Below are positions 34,991 to 43,672 of a stretch of 64,000 bases of DNA, in pieces. Source of the stretch: Aurantiacibacter arachoides (lineage in GTDB: Bacteria > Pseudomonadota > Alphaproteobacteria > Sphingomonadales > Sphingomonadaceae). The position numbers and the translations under genes were made by a program. The stretch is from the NCBI RefSeq assembly GCF_009827335.1, contig NZ_WTYH01000001.1, positions 1,302,001 through 1,366,000 of the forward strand. The letters run 5' to 3'. A model generated the notes under the pieces. That model was not told the DNA's origin. It searched no databases and was given only the letters and a program-made list of their open reading frames with translations. The first letter of the stretch is position 1. Every line of letters begins with the position of its first letter.

Positions 34991-36477
34991 GCGGCGTTCT
35001 CCCGCCTCTTGTGGTAGGCGATGCGACGAGAGTACTCGTACGACAGGAATTCTGGCGTGGGCTCCTTCGGCTCCCAAGCCAGATCACGCGGCCACTCCTT
35101 AAACTTGCCCCTGTAGAGCGCCTTAGCCATCTTGCCGTTCTTGCCCCGCTGGCCGTCGACGAACAGCGCCATGCTCCAGAAGGCCTGCTTGTCCTCGAAG
35201 GTCGCCTTGCCCTTGCCGGGCCGGCGCTCGACCAACTCGCCTTCCGCCACCCTGACTTCGCTCTGACGCTCGGCCTTGAAGCCGCAGGCGGGGCAGACAG
35301 CGGCGTTGGGCGGCTTAAGAACCCCACACGCCAGGCACTCCTTCGGCATCGGTTCCCCGCGCTCCTTCCGGGTCCTGAGAGGCTTGTCCTTCTTGCCTTG
35401 GAGGTTGGCGTAATGGATGTCGGTTACAAAGCCGAGCCGTGAGTGATTGTCCGCATGATCGAGTATGAGGCAATCTGCCTTACCTTCGGCGGGCCGAAGC
35501 CCCCGACCGATCGACTGCACGAACAGCATCTCAGACTTGGTCGGTCGCGCCATGACGATGCACCGGATATCAGCATCTACCCCGGTGGTGAGCGTGCCGA
35601 CGTTCACAATACCGGCGAGATTGCCGCACGCCATCTCGGCAAACAGCAGTTGCCGCTCGACACGATCAGTGTTGGCATCGCAATAACCCATCGCGACATC
35701 CGCGCGGAACAACTGCCGCTGCAGCTGCCGGGCGTGCGCGCGGTTTACAGCGAAGACGAGCGTGGGGCGTCGCTCGCTCTGCCGCAGCCAGGTTTCGACG
35801 ACGTCAGCAACGAGCTGATTGTCGCCCATCACGGCGGCGAGTTGCCCCTCGTCGTAATCGCCCGCGACTATGCGGACGCCCGCCAGGTCCGGGTGCGACG
35901 GCGCAAACACACGAAAAGGCGACAGGATGCCCGCGTTAATCAACTCGTGCATCCGCACGGGAGTGATAAGCTTCTGCCAGTGGTTGGCCATGCCCTTTGC
36001 CCACGGCGTCGCCGAGAGACCGATAAACAGCACATCAGGCGAGGCGGTCATCCAGTCGGTGACCACCTTGAAACGCATATGACATTCATCAACGACGACG
36101 ATGTCCGTCTTGGGCAGCGTACGGCGCGAGAGCGTCTGAACGGACGCCACCTGCACCGGCATCCCGTAATGCGTCCGTGGATGGTTGGCCTGAATCACGC
36201 CAAGGTCGAAGATTCCTTCGCCCTCGAACGCCGCCACGGTCTGGTCGATCAAGCTGATCGAGGGCACCGTGAAGCACAGCCGGTTGCCCTTGGCTTGCGC
36301 GCCCTTGATGATTTCGGCTGCGATGCGGGTCTTCCCCGCCCCAGTGGGCAGTTGGAGAACAACACGGCTACATCCCTCGACGAGGGCCCGCCGCAATTCC
36401 TGAAGCGCAAGGTCCTGGTGCGGACGGAGCGGACGGGGCTCGGTCGCATCGGCCCAGAGATGGCGAAGCAAGGTCAC
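34987..36477 (-). CDS. SF2 DEAD/DEAH-type helicase
   Basis: A 496-residue superfamily 2 helicase. Motif I is LQLPTGAGKTRIAAE, motif II VVVDECHM (DECH box), motif III GLSATPWAKG and motif VI QSIGRGLRPAEGK. A C-terminal zinc-ribbon-like segment has four cysteines (CLACGVLKPPNAAVCPACGF), followed by a basic tail. It resembles helicases paired with Toprim primases in phages and satellites, so element replication is the likely job; a defence function is less likely given the neighbours. It overlaps both neighbours by 4 bases. Confidence 0.88.
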   Translation of the reverse strand: MTLLRHLWADATEPRPLRPHQDLALQELRRALVEGCSRVVLQLPTGAGKTRIAAEIIKGAQAKGNRLCFTVPSISLIDQTVAAFEGEGIFDLGVIQANHPRTHYGMPVQVASVQTLSRRTLPKTDIVVVDECHMRFKVVTDWMTASPDVLFIGLSATPWAKGMANHWQKLITPVRMHELINAGILSPFRVFAPSHPDLAGVRIVAGDYDEGQLAAVMGDNQLVADVVETWLRQSERRPTLVFAVNRAHARQLQRQLFRADVAMGYCDANTDRVERQLLFAEMACGNLAGIVNVGTLTTGVDADIRCIVMARPTKSEMLFVQSIGRGLRPAEGKADCLILDHADNHSRLGFVTDIHYANLQGKKDKPLRTRKERGEPMPKECLACGVLKPPNAAVCPACGFKAERQSEVRVAEGELVERRPGKGKATFEDKQAFWSMALFVDGQRGKNGKMAKALYRGKFKEWPRDLAWEPKEPTPEFLSYEYSRRIAYHKRRENAA

Positions 36478-36974
36478 GTGCCGCTCCCATCAATTACACG
36501 AAAGGGGTAGTCGCGCTCTTGCGTATCGCCATGAATGCTACCCTGGGAAGGACCCTCACCTTCACCTTCACCTTCATCCGCGCGGGGTTCAGCATTTGTC
36601 GAGCCCCGGCTGAACACCTGTTCAACACGCGCTGCCTTCCTGTTGACCCCTGACGCGATCCCCGCGAGGCGCTTCTTCTCACGGTTCGCCTTAGCCTTTG
36701 CGATTTCCGCCGTAGTGGCTGGATGGGTAAGCATTCCGGCCTTGATCTCGAACAGCGACCACAAGGTTTCCTTAATCTCGGCCCACTGCCGGGGCGTGGC
36801 CCTCACCAGCTTTGCGAGCTGCTTGTCATCCGCTTTAATCGCGCCACCGGCCTTCCAGAGATTAGCGATAATCAGCTGAAAGGCACCGACCTCGTGACCC
36901 GTCATGGAAGCGGTGACGGTGAAAAAGTCTCCGATGTAGGTCGGAAACCAAATGTCGACCGCGCTGCCCATCAT
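36474..36974 (-). CDS. DUF1376 (YdaU-like) protein
   Basis: A 166-residue protein whose N-terminal ~75 residues (DIWFPTYIGDFFTVTASMTG, then HEVGAFQLIIANLWKAGGAI) match DUF1376, found in phage replication modules next to helicase loaders. A basic linker (KAKANREKKRLAGIASGVNR) precedes an acidic, disordered tail with alternating Glu-Gly. It probably assists replication initiation of the element. Overlaps with both neighbours are 4 bases. Confidence 0.78.
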   Translation of the reverse strand: MMGSAVDIWFPTYIGDFFTVTASMTGHEVGAFQLIIANLWKAGGAIKADDKQLAKLVRATPRQWAEIKETLWSLFEIKAGMLTHPATTAEIAKAKANREKKRLAGIASGVNRKAARVEQVFSRGSTNAEPRADEGEGEGEGPSQGSIHGDTQERDYPFRVIDGSGT

Positions 36975-37162
36975 CCGGCCTCGAACTCAGCAAGGAACAC
37001 GAAGGACGCAACCGCCCGATGGGCTTGCCAGTAGGGATTGCCGGGAAGCTCGGGATAATCCCTCTCGGCCTTCACCAAGACCTGATGGACAGCAAACGCC
37101 AGTTCAGAACGGGGCGTGTCGGTTTGCACCGCACCCGGACGCGCGTAGCTGGCCGCGCTCAC
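36971..37162 (-). CDS. Small unknown protein of the satellite-like module
   Basis: A 63-residue protein with a helical core (RSELAFAVHQVLVKAERDYP and QAHRAVASFVFLAEFEAG). Its start overlaps the stop of the AlpA-like gene and its stop overlaps the DUF1376-like gene, which supports it as a real translated gene. No family recognised. Confidence 0.6.
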   Translation of the reverse strand: MSAASYARPGAVQTDTPRSELAFAVHQVLVKAERDYPELPGNPYWQAHRAVASFVFLAEFEAG

Positions 37163-37398
37163 GACTGGTGTCCACGAGCGTTCGTGGGCGTAGCGCCACC
37201 GCTCGTATTCAAGGTGACGCGGTCTTCAATCCAGCGGCTGAGATCGCCGACGCGATAGCGGACGTTACGCCCCAGCTTGAGGTACGGGGGGCCACCTCCA
37301 TAGACCCTCAGCTTTTCAAGCATCGAAGAGGATACGCCGAGCCACTCGGCCGCTCGGCCGGTATCCAACAAATTGAGGTGAACGAAGTCTTGCGCCAT
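37159..37398 (-). CDS. AlpA/MerR-like helix-turn-helix protein (excisionase candidate)
   Basis: A 79-residue winged-helix protein: LLDTGRAAEWLGVSSSMLEK then LRVYGGGPPYLKLGRNVRYR and VGDLSRWIEDR, the HTH_17/AlpA layout used by excisionases and satellite activators. The start MAQDFVH at 37398 follows a GAGGAG ribosome-binding site; an in-frame ATG 24 bases upstream is less good. In P4-like satellites AlpA-type proteins regulate integrase and excision, which fits its position downstream of the integrase. Confidence 0.82.
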   Translation of the reverse strand: MAQDFVHLNLLDTGRAAEWLGVSSSMLEKLRVYGGGPPYLKLGRNVRYRVGDLSRWIEDRVTLNTSGGATPTNARGHQS

Positions 37399-37509
37399 CT
37401 TGCTTGGCTCCTCGGGCCGCACAGTGCCGCCTGTTGGATTCTGCTTGATAGCTTCCCGTCCAAGACGCCGCCGGAAATGCCGAAAAGCGCCGAAAAGGGG
37501 CTCATGGGC

Positions 37510-38154
37510 CTATTCTCGGCGGACCGCCTCTTCCTTCATCCGCTTAAGGAATTCTTGAATGGCGGGCTGGAAGGTCGTCCGAGCCAACCCCTCCCTCCCC
37601 CACTCGACAGTGAGTATGGTGTCGATCTGCTTCCAAAGTTCATCTGAACCCAAAGCGGCAAACTGGTCGGCCGTATCGTTTTGGCGTTCTACCCACAGGG
37701 CCAGTGCTGCGGCGAAGATCGGCCACCCGGCGGCCGGTGAGCGCCCTTTCTTTCGACCGCCCGTTTCCGAGCCACTCCCAGCGGAAACAGGCGGAAGCTT
37801 GAAGAATTCCCGCACTTCCGCCTGATTGAATAGCAAGCGGTCACATCGGAACTCGGCCGCTCCAACAACGCCAAGAAGGCCGCCCTCATTGATAGCTACG
37901 CGCCCTTCGAACTGGTCGGACTCCAAATCCAATCTCGAGTTCCTATGACTCCAGAGCTTGCGGGGAATGTTCCAGTTTTCATGCTCGCTGATCAGACGAC
38001 CGGCCGATTTTACAACGTCGACGTACTTGGCTCTACCGGTGATGTACCCCCTGCCAAGCGCATCAATTAGTTCCTGAGTTCCAGCGCCGGGCGTCACTTC
38101 GGCCAAGACATCTCGAAGGTTCGCTGACGTAAGCCAACCTTGCTCGTCCTTCAT
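37510..38154 (-). CDS. Unknown protein next to the integrase
   Basis: A 214-residue soluble protein starting MKDEQGWLTSANLRDVLAEV; the start overlaps the integrase stop (ATGA). A basic Gly/Ser-rich linker (GSGSETGGRKKGRSPAAGW) divides an N-terminal part (possible regulatory domain, RGYITGRAKYVDVVKSAGRL) from a helical C-terminal part (ALALWVERQNDTADQFAALG). No family recognised. Coupling to the integrase suggests a role in integration, excision or immunity of the element. Confidence 0.65.
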   Translation of the reverse strand: MKDEQGWLTSANLRDVLAEVTPGAGTQELIDALGRGYITGRAKYVDVVKSAGRLISEHENWNIPRKLWSHRNSRLDLESDQFEGRVAINEGGLLGVVGAAEFRCDRLLFNQAEVREFFKLPPVSAGSGSETGGRKKGRSPAAGWPIFAAALALWVERQNDTADQFAALGSDELWKQIDTILTVEWGREGLARTTFQPAIQEFLKRMKEEAVRRE

Positions 38155-39353
38155 GATACTTCCAAATTCTTGATGACTTCGCCCCACGCATTAAGTGCAT
38201 CAGCTTTTTCAACTAGCCAATCATGGCGCTGATAGACGCCCGCAACACCGCTCCGCGAGCCGCCGACGTGGTTCAAGACCGCCTCCGTTACTTCGAAACG
38301 AACGCCCAAGCGCTGCAAACCCGTTGCCACAGTCCGACGCAGATCGTGGATCCGCCATGGCTCGGCCTGACCGCCAGCGTCATACGCCATGACTTCGTCA
38401 ATTCGCCGCTTCGCCTTCGAGAAACCCGAGACGGGCGTTGCGCCTGTTGTCGAAAAGACGAAGCCAGATTTCGGCCAACTGTCACCCGCCCCGAGCTCAT
38501 CCAGCTCGCCAATGGCCAGGGCGCTCAACGGCACAAGGTTCGGCTTGCCATTCTTCGAACGAGCCGCGGGAAGAGTCCAGAGTGCCGCCGCGCGATCGAG
38601 CTCGCGCCAGTCGAGCGCGGCGACTTCTTCTCGGCGCTGACCAGTCAACAGCAGGAACCGGAAGAGGCTTCCAAACGGATAGCTGAGCTCCTCGCAACCT
38701 CGCCATAGATGCACAAGCTCCTCGTGCGAAAGCACCCTGTCCCGTGCAGCTACAGGTGGCGGGGCTTCGACCCCTTCAAGCGGCGAGCGGTCGAGGTCGC
38801 CGCGGCTCACCGCCCATCGAAATAGTTTGCGCAAGGTTGCATGCGTTAGCCGCGCGATCGCCGGACGGTCATGCGTCCGATCCCAAATGAGACTTAAGTC
38901 AGAGCGCTGAATCGCCGGCAGCGGTTTACGCTTGAGGACCGGCACCGCTTCGCGTTTCAGAATGCCCGCACCTAACGGCCACTGTTTCCAACGCTTCTTC
39001 AGGTAAAGATCAACGAAAAGTTCAACGTACGATTCAAATCCCAGATCGATTGCCTGCCGACGTCGCTCGTGCTCCGCTTGTACTGGATCGACGCCCTGTT
39101 TGATCATCAGCCACAAGCGTTCTGCTTCCTTCCTTGCAGTCAGCGGTGTCCAAGGTGAGCCGTGCTTGCCGATGGTGTAGCGCCGCGATGACGCTTCGCG
39201 CCCGCCCATACGGTACTGAAGCACGTAGGATTTCGCGCCGCTTGTAGTCGTACGGACGCCAAACCCGCGCAATACGTCGTCCCACGTGAAGGTCTCCTTG
39301 GCACCGGGCTCAATCCGATCGACAACCTGTTTAGTAATCCGGGCAGTGGGCAT
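38151..39353 (-). CDS. Tyrosine-type site-specific integrase (P4-like)
   Basis: A 400-residue tyrosine recombinase, the enzyme expected to integrate and excise the island at tRNA-Lys. The N-terminal DUF4102-type arm-binding domain (KETFTWDDVLRGFGVRTTTS, then YTIGKHGSPWTPLTARKEAE) is followed by a core-binding domain. The catalytic domain carries Arg in LLTGQRREEVAALDW, HxxR in HDLRRTVATGL, a His-like position in LNHVGG and the nucleophile Tyr in VYQRHDWL. The start at 39353 (MPTARITK) follows AGGAGCTGCTA; an upstream in-frame start lacks homology. It lies 198 bases inside the right att repeat and reads inward. Confidence 0.95.
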   Translation of the reverse strand: MPTARITKQVVDRIEPGAKETFTWDDVLRGFGVRTTTSGAKSYVLQYRMGGREASSRRYTIGKHGSPWTPLTARKEAERLWLMIKQGVDPVQAEHERRRQAIDLGFESYVELFVDLYLKKRWKQWPLGAGILKREAVPVLKRKPLPAIQRSDLSLIWDRTHDRPAIARLTHATLRKLFRWAVSRGDLDRSPLEGVEAPPPVAARDRVLSHEELVHLWRGCEELSYPFGSLFRFLLLTGQRREEVAALDWRELDRAAALWTLPAARSKNGKPNLVPLSALAIGELDELGAGDSWPKSGFVFSTTGATPVSGFSKAKRRIDEVMAYDAGGQAEPWRIHDLRRTVATGLQRLGVRFEVTEAVLNHVGGSRSGVAGVYQRHDWLVEKADALNAWGEVIKNLEVS

Positions 39354-39535
39354 TAGCAGCTCCTGGCGACCCCATGCGATTGCGAGGGTTAGCGGGTCGA
39401 GCTCGGCGAAAGAAATAAGCACCCAGCAATCACCCCATCGACAGGCCTAGCCAAATGCGTCCAATCCTGTCCACCAGAAAATGATGGTACTCCAATGGCT
39501 TGTGCATCCCGGAGCAAGCCGATGCATACACGTCC

Positions 39536-39575
39536 AACCTAGGACCCGAATCTCTTAATCAGCGGGTCCTAGGTT
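39536..39575. repeat. 13-bp inverted repeat centred on the att anticodon-loop heptamer
   Basis: AACCTAGGACCCG (39536-39548) and CGGGTCCTAGGTT (39563-39575) are perfect inverted copies across 14 bases. The dyad centre (39555.5) falls within CTCTTAA (39552-39558), the duplicated anticodon-loop sequence. The left arm is island DNA, the right arm tRNA-derived. This is the geometry of two integrase core sites around a crossover region. Confidence 0.7.
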
Positions 39576-39597
39576 CGAGCCCTAGTGCGTCCACCAC
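39552..39597 (+). repeat. attR: right 46-bp copy of island attachment repeat
   Basis: Identical over 46 bases to 11978-12023. It carries the tRNA-Lys 3' part (anticodon loop to CCA plus one base) but no 5' half, so it is the displaced tRNA end marking the distal boundary of the island. Confidence 0.95.
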
Positions 39598-39619
39598 CCA
39601 CCACCGATAGTCACCTCGC

Positions 39620-41095
39620 CTAGCGATAACCGAGTACGCGCAGCAGCAGCGGCCCGCCGGGTAGGATTTCGGCCAGCGCGCGCAGGGAGCTGGCGAAGGC
39701 AAGCCGCAGTATGGCCACATAGGTGACGCCAAGCACCGTTCCGGCAAGAGCCAGACTCAGGAGCGGGTGCAGTGTCATGATCCAAGGCCGAAGGAACGCC
39801 ACCGCAAGCGCTGCGCCTGCGGCCGCCACGGCGGGGGGGATAAGCCCACCGGCAACACCGCTCCAGGTCATCGCGCGGGTCCGCACCATCGCCACGCAGA
39901 CCAGCCCAAGCATTGCCGCGCCAAGCAAACTCGTTGCCATGAAATAATACTTTGGCCCGGATGGGATGGTCAGCCATGCCAGCAGGATGGCCAGCACGCT
40001 GGTCGCGATATCGATAGCCAGCACCAGCTTGCGGCTCTCGTTTGCCAGCATCAGCGTGGTACACATCTGTACGCAGCCAAAGGCGCCGATAGAAAGGCCG
40101 GCCCAAGGCAGCAATTCAATCACCGGTAGCCATTGCTCACCGTAGAGAACCAACACAATCTCGCGCGGCATAGTCCACAGGAACAGTGCGGCAGGCACCA
40201 TGCTCCAAGTTACGCCGCGCATGAGCAAACCGGCAAGCCGCTGGAAACGCGGTGTTTGCTGTTCGGCCCGGGTGATGATAGGATAGAGCGCGGCGATGGC
40301 CAGTCCGCCGAATTGCCCGACCAACATGATCCCGAGCCCCGACGCACGCGTGTAAATGCCAAGTGTCGCCAAGCTGAATACCGCGCTGATCAAGGCTTGC
40401 TCGGTAAAGGTACGGCCTTGCCCGGCTGCAGCCGAGAACATCCGCTGATAGCCAAAGCTGAGGGCATTGGCATAGTACTGGTGATCATAGGACCATTGAG
40501 GTCGGAACCCGCCGCGCCAGAACAGGTCGATGGCCATCGGCAAACCGAAGATCACTGCTGGGGCCACCAGCGCCCAGTATCCCGCGCCCAGCCATGCCAG
40601 CAGCAGGGCCGCCAGCAACCCGCCGACCGCACCGCTGAAGAGCAGCCCGCGCAGCTTTAACCATTCGTGGTTCACCTCCAGCATTCGCTGACGCAGCGAC
40701 GCCGGCACGCCGATCACGAAGTTCAAGGTCAGCACCGCGAGCGGCGCTGCGATGGCTTCGTATTTGGGGGATTGGGCAAGGGCAAAGCAAACGGCTAAAG
40801 TGATCGTGACGATGACGGCGTTGATCACTACGCCTGCGGTCCAGTGGCTCTGCCAATCGATTGTGGCCGGATCGCGCGCCTGCAGTGCGTGCTGCACGAA
40901 GATTGCGAAACTGGCGACCGTCAGCCCGTTGAGGATCGCCTGTGCCAGTGACACGGTGCCATAATCTGCGGGCGTGAGCAGGCGCACCAGCACCAGCATG
41001 GCACCGAACTGGACGGCCTGGTTCAGAAACTGGAAGCCCGCCCCCCAGACGATGGACTGACGTGCCGAATGACCCAGTTCGCCTTTCTGCGCCAT
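39620..41095 (-). CDS. Lipopolysaccharide/oligosaccharide flippase (Wzx family), outside the island
   Basis: A 491-residue MOP-superfamily flippase with about 12-14 hydrophobic spans (SIVWGAGFQFLNQAVQFGAM at the N-terminus; LVRLLTPADYGTVSLAQAIL is the family's N-terminal motif). It resembles WzxC/AmsL-type exporters more than the island flippase, and its GC-rich codon use is that of the core. It ends 22 bases from attR. No other surface-polysaccharide genes lie beside it on the core side; it may serve a polymer encoded elsewhere, or complement the island pathway. Confidence 0.88.
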   Translation of the reverse strand: MAQKGELGHSARQSIVWGAGFQFLNQAVQFGAMLVLVRLLTPADYGTVSLAQAILNGLTVASFAIFVQHALQARDPATIDWQSHWTAGVVINAVIVTITLAVCFALAQSPKYEAIAAPLAVLTLNFVIGVPASLRQRMLEVNHEWLKLRGLLFSGAVGGLLAALLLAWLGAGYWALVAPAVIFGLPMAIDLFWRGGFRPQWSYDHQYYANALSFGYQRMFSAAAGQGRTFTEQALISAVFSLATLGIYTRASGLGIMLVGQFGGLAIAALYPIITRAEQQTPRFQRLAGLLMRGVTWSMVPAALFLWTMPREIVLVLYGEQWLPVIELLPWAGLSIGAFGCVQMCTTLMLANESRKLVLAIDIATSVLAILLAWLTIPSGPKYYFMATSLLGAAMLGLVCVAMVRTRAMTWSGVAGGLIPPAVAAAGAALAVAFLRPWIMTLHPLLSLALAGTVLGVTYVAILRLAFASSLRALAEILPGGPLLLRVLGYR

Positions 41096-41255
41096 CTGCG
41101 GTTGCCCCTGCCTTCGCGTCGCGTTCGGCCCACGATGTCCGACGAAGGCCGCGCGCTAGCGGGCTTGACGGGCAAGGCCAAGGGCAATCTCGCGCATTGT
41201 GTTTTGTGCGAAGGGCCCACACAGTCTGGCGAGGCAGCAACAGGATGGCCCAGCA

Positions 41256-41984
41256 ATGTCGATACTCGAAGGTCGCGTCGTCGTGATCACGGGGGCCAGT
41301 TCGGGCATCGGCGAGGCGTGCGCCCTCGCCTTTGCCGCCAAAGGTGCCAAAGTCGTATTGGCGGCACGGAGGCAGGAACGGCTGGCGGCGCTTGCGTCCC
41401 GGATCGAGGCAGCGGGCGGGGATGCGCTGGCGGTGGTGACAGACGTGACGCGGGAGGACGATGTCAGCGCGTTGTTCGCCGGGACGTTACGGCGATTTGG
41501 CGCAATCGACGTGCTGATCAACAACGCCGGCATTGCCATTTCCACGCCGGTTGACGAGATGACGCTGGCGACCTGGCGTGCAGTGATCGACACCAACCTT
41601 ACCAGCGCCTTCCTGTGCAGCCGCGAGGCCTTTCGCGCGATGAAGGCCCGGGGCCGCGGGCGGATCGTGAACGTCGGCTCGATCTCGGCCCGCGTGCCGC
41701 GCGACCATAGCCCGGCCTATGCCGCCAGCAAGTTCGGACTCGACGGGCTGACCCGCTCGCTGGCGATAGACGGCCGGCCGCACCGCATCGCCGCCTCGAT
41801 CTTCCACCCCGGCATTGTCGCGACCGAAATCGCACCTGGCGCGATCACCCTCGACGCGGAAGTCGCTGCCAGTCCCGAGGACATGGCCGACGTCATCGTG
41901 CACATGTGCGACATTCCCGACCATCTCAATTTCTACGAAGGCATGGTGATGCAGATAGACCTCCCGTTCCTTGGTCGCGGCTGA
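41256..41984 (+). CDS. Short-chain dehydrogenase/reductase
   Basis: A classical NAD(P)-dependent SDR of 242 residues. TGASSGIGEACALAF binds the cofactor, NNAG is present, and the catalytic Ser-Tyr-Lys set appears as VGSISAR and YAASK. ARRQ after the second beta strand suggests NADP preference. The ATG at 41256 starts MSILEGRVVVITGASSG; the longer in-frame start has no homology. The substrate is unknown. The peptidase gene follows after 21 bases. Confidence 0.92.
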   Translation: MSILEGRVVVITGASSGIGEACALAFAAKGAKVVLAARRQERLAALASRIEAAGGDALAVVTDVTREDDVSALFAGTLRRFGAIDVLINNAGIAISTPVDEMTLATWRAVIDTNLTSAFLCSREAFRAMKARGRGRIVNVGSISARVPRDHSPAYAASKFGLDGLTRSLAIDGRPHRIAASIFHPGIVATEIAPGAITLDAEVAASPEDMADVIVHMCDIPDHLNFYEGMVMQIDLPFLGRG

Positions 41985-42005
41985 GCGGATGCGAGAACGA
42001 TCACC

Positions 42006-43049
42006 ATGCGAAAGGACAGAAGCGTGACAGTGCGGCAATGGCTGCCTTTGCGAAAGGCCGCACGATGGCTGGGGTTTGTGCCGGCCCTCGTGCTCGCCGT
42101 GTCAGCGGCAAACGCGCAGTCGACCGAGGAGCGCAATTCGGCACAGGAGTGGGCGCGGCTGGAAGCGCAGGATCTGCGGCTCGCGGAAATCGCCGAGCGG
42201 CTGGCACTCGCCAACGCGCCGCTTTGCACAACGCTGATGCCTTTGACGGGGATGATCCTGCATAGTGCCGACCAGTACGGATCGACCTCGGCACGCGAGC
42301 GGTTCGTCAACGGCCCCCTCGCCATTGCCAGCCTGCTGCCTGATTCACCCGCCGCCAATGCCGGCCTTCGGCGCGATGACGCTTTCGTGGCGATCGATGG
42401 ACAGCGCGTGGAAGACATCGTGCCGGCGGCGAATGCACGGCTGCGAGAGGCAGCCTTCTACCGCATGGCGGATCGCCCGACCGGCACCCCCCTCGCCCTC
42501 ACCGTGATGCGCGACGGCACAGAAAGGGTCGTCGAGCTCGACGCGCCGCAAGGCTGCCGCTCGCTGGTAGAGGTGCTGCTGGGAGAGGGGCCGATGGCGC
42601 GATCGGACGGACGGGTGATCCAGGTGCAATTCGATAGCGTCGCGGCCTTGACGGACAGTCACCTCGCCATCGTGGTGGCGCACGAACTCGCGCACACCAT
42701 CCTGGAGCATCGGCGGCGCAAGGAAGAAGCGGGGATCGACAATGGCCTGTTCGCAGAGCTCGGTCGCAACCAGCGCGCCAATCGGGAGGCGGAGATCGAG
42801 GCTGACCGGTTGTCAGTCCACCTGCTGGCCAATGCCGGCTACGACCCGGCGATCGTGCCCGATTTCTGGCGCAACGCCGCTGCCTACGGAATGCCGGGCG
42901 CAACCCTGCCCAGCTTCATCTACCCATCGAATGAGGGCCGCGCGGCACTCGTCGAGCGGGAGATCGCGCTGTATCTTGCGTTGCGGCGCGGGCCCACTTG
43001 GCCGGGTCATTTGCTCGCCCGGAGGGACAGCAGCTTTGCGCGCGACTAG
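42006..43049 (+). CDS. Exported M48-like metallopeptidase with PDZ domain
   Basis: A 347-residue protein with an N-terminal signal (WLGFVPALVLAVSAANAQ). A PDZ-like region follows (PLAIASLLPDSPAANAGLRR, then DDAFVAIDGQRVEDIV). The metallopeptidase motif HELAH is at His226-His230, in AIVVAHELAHTILEHRRRKE, and the third ligand Glu lies in REAEIEADRLSVHLLANAGY. The combination points to a periplasmic quality-control protease. The stop overlaps the convergent flavin reductase gene by 4 bases. Confidence 0.85.
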   Translation: MRKDRSVTVRQWLPLRKAARWLGFVPALVLAVSAANAQSTEERNSAQEWARLEAQDLRLAEIAERLALANAPLCTTLMPLTGMILHSADQYGSTSARERFVNGPLAIASLLPDSPAANAGLRRDDAFVAIDGQRVEDIVPAANARLREAAFYRMADRPTGTPLALTVMRDGTERVVELDAPQGCRSLVEVLLGEGPMARSDGRVIQVQFDSVAALTDSHLAIVVAHELAHTILEHRRRKEEAGIDNGLFAELGRNQRANREAEIEADRLSVHLLANAGYDPAIVPDFWRNAAAYGMPGATLPSFIYPSNEGRAALVEREIALYLALRRGPTWPGHLLARRDSSFARD

Positions 43050-43564
43050 CGCCCGTCGCTCTCGGGAGCTTCGGTGATGTCGACGATATGGCGATCGAAA
43101 TAAGTCAGCGGCTTGGCATCGTGCCGGTGGCTTGCGGCAATTAATTCTCCGACGAAAATCGTGTGCGTGCCGAAGGCGTGGCGATCGGCGACCGAGCAGA
43201 CCAGGCTCGACTGCGCGCTTCGCAGCACCGGAACGCCGTGTTCGTCCGCCCAGTCGCCCACCGCGAACCGGCCTTCGACCCCGGCCCGCATGAACCGCTC
43301 CGCCACGTCGCGGTTGGCAAGGCCGAGAATATTGACGCAAAACCGCTCTGCCTCGGCCAGCGGATCATGCAGGGATGCTTCGCGGTTGATACAGGCCAGC
43401 AGCGATGGCGGATCGAAGCTGAGCGATGCGACGGAGGTCGCCAAAATCCCGAACCTTTCTCCGCGATGGGTAGTGGTGACAGCGTAGACAGTGGCCGCGA
43501 CATGGCGCATCGCCTCGCGAAATGCGAAGCCGATTGCGTCGGGTGTATTGATGTCGGCGGCCAT
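43046..43564 (-). CDS. Flavin reductase-like FMN-binding protein
   Basis: A 172-residue member of the flavin reductase family (HpaC/DIM6/NTAB-type split barrel). Typical segments are FREAMRHVAATVYAVTTTHR, FGILATSVASLSFDPPSLLA, CINREASLHDPL and FCVNILGLANRDVAERF. Such enzymes reduce FMN/FAD with NAD(P)H for a partner monooxygenase; no partner is visible here. It lies divergent from the riboflavin genes, a plausible flavin-related neighbourhood. Confidence 0.9.
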   Translation of the reverse strand: MAADINTPDAIGFAFREAMRHVAATVYAVTTTHRGERFGILATSVASLSFDPPSLLACINREASLHDPLAEAERFCVNILGLANRDVAERFMRAGVEGRFAVGDWADEHGVPVLRSAQSSLVCSVADRHAFGTHTIFVGELIAASHRHDAKPLTYFDRHIVDITEAPESDGR

Positions 43565-43652
43565 GCTCTCCTGCCCTTAAATGGTGAAGCGCGCAGTTTC
43601 AAAGGGCTTTCATGGGGGCGACGTTCGCCTAGAATGTGGTTTGTTGGATTGC

Positions 43653-43672
43653 TATCACATTTTGATGTGATA
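43653..43672. promoter_or_regulatory. Perfect palindrome at the ribB start (candidate autoregulatory operator)
   Basis: TATCACAT-TTTG-ATGTGATA is a perfect 8-bp inverted repeat with a 4-base spacer. Its last base is the A of the first ATG (43672), and it lies just downstream of a possible -10 (TAGAAT, 43630-43635). A repressor bound here would block transcription. The obvious candidate ligand is the HTH domain at the N-terminus of the RibB protein itself (inference). Confidence 0.6.

Noticed and set aside
34987..36477. SF2 helicase as part of an anti-phage defence system
   Set aside because: It is embedded between a DUF1376-like gene and a Toprim primase in a satellite-type operon, which points to element replication; no nuclease or sensor partner is present.
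43565..43652. FMN riboswitch upstream of ribB
   Set aside because: The short leader lacks the conserved six-helix RFN element sequence (no AGGGGYG or GATTCxGTG-type blocks); only the palindrome stands out.
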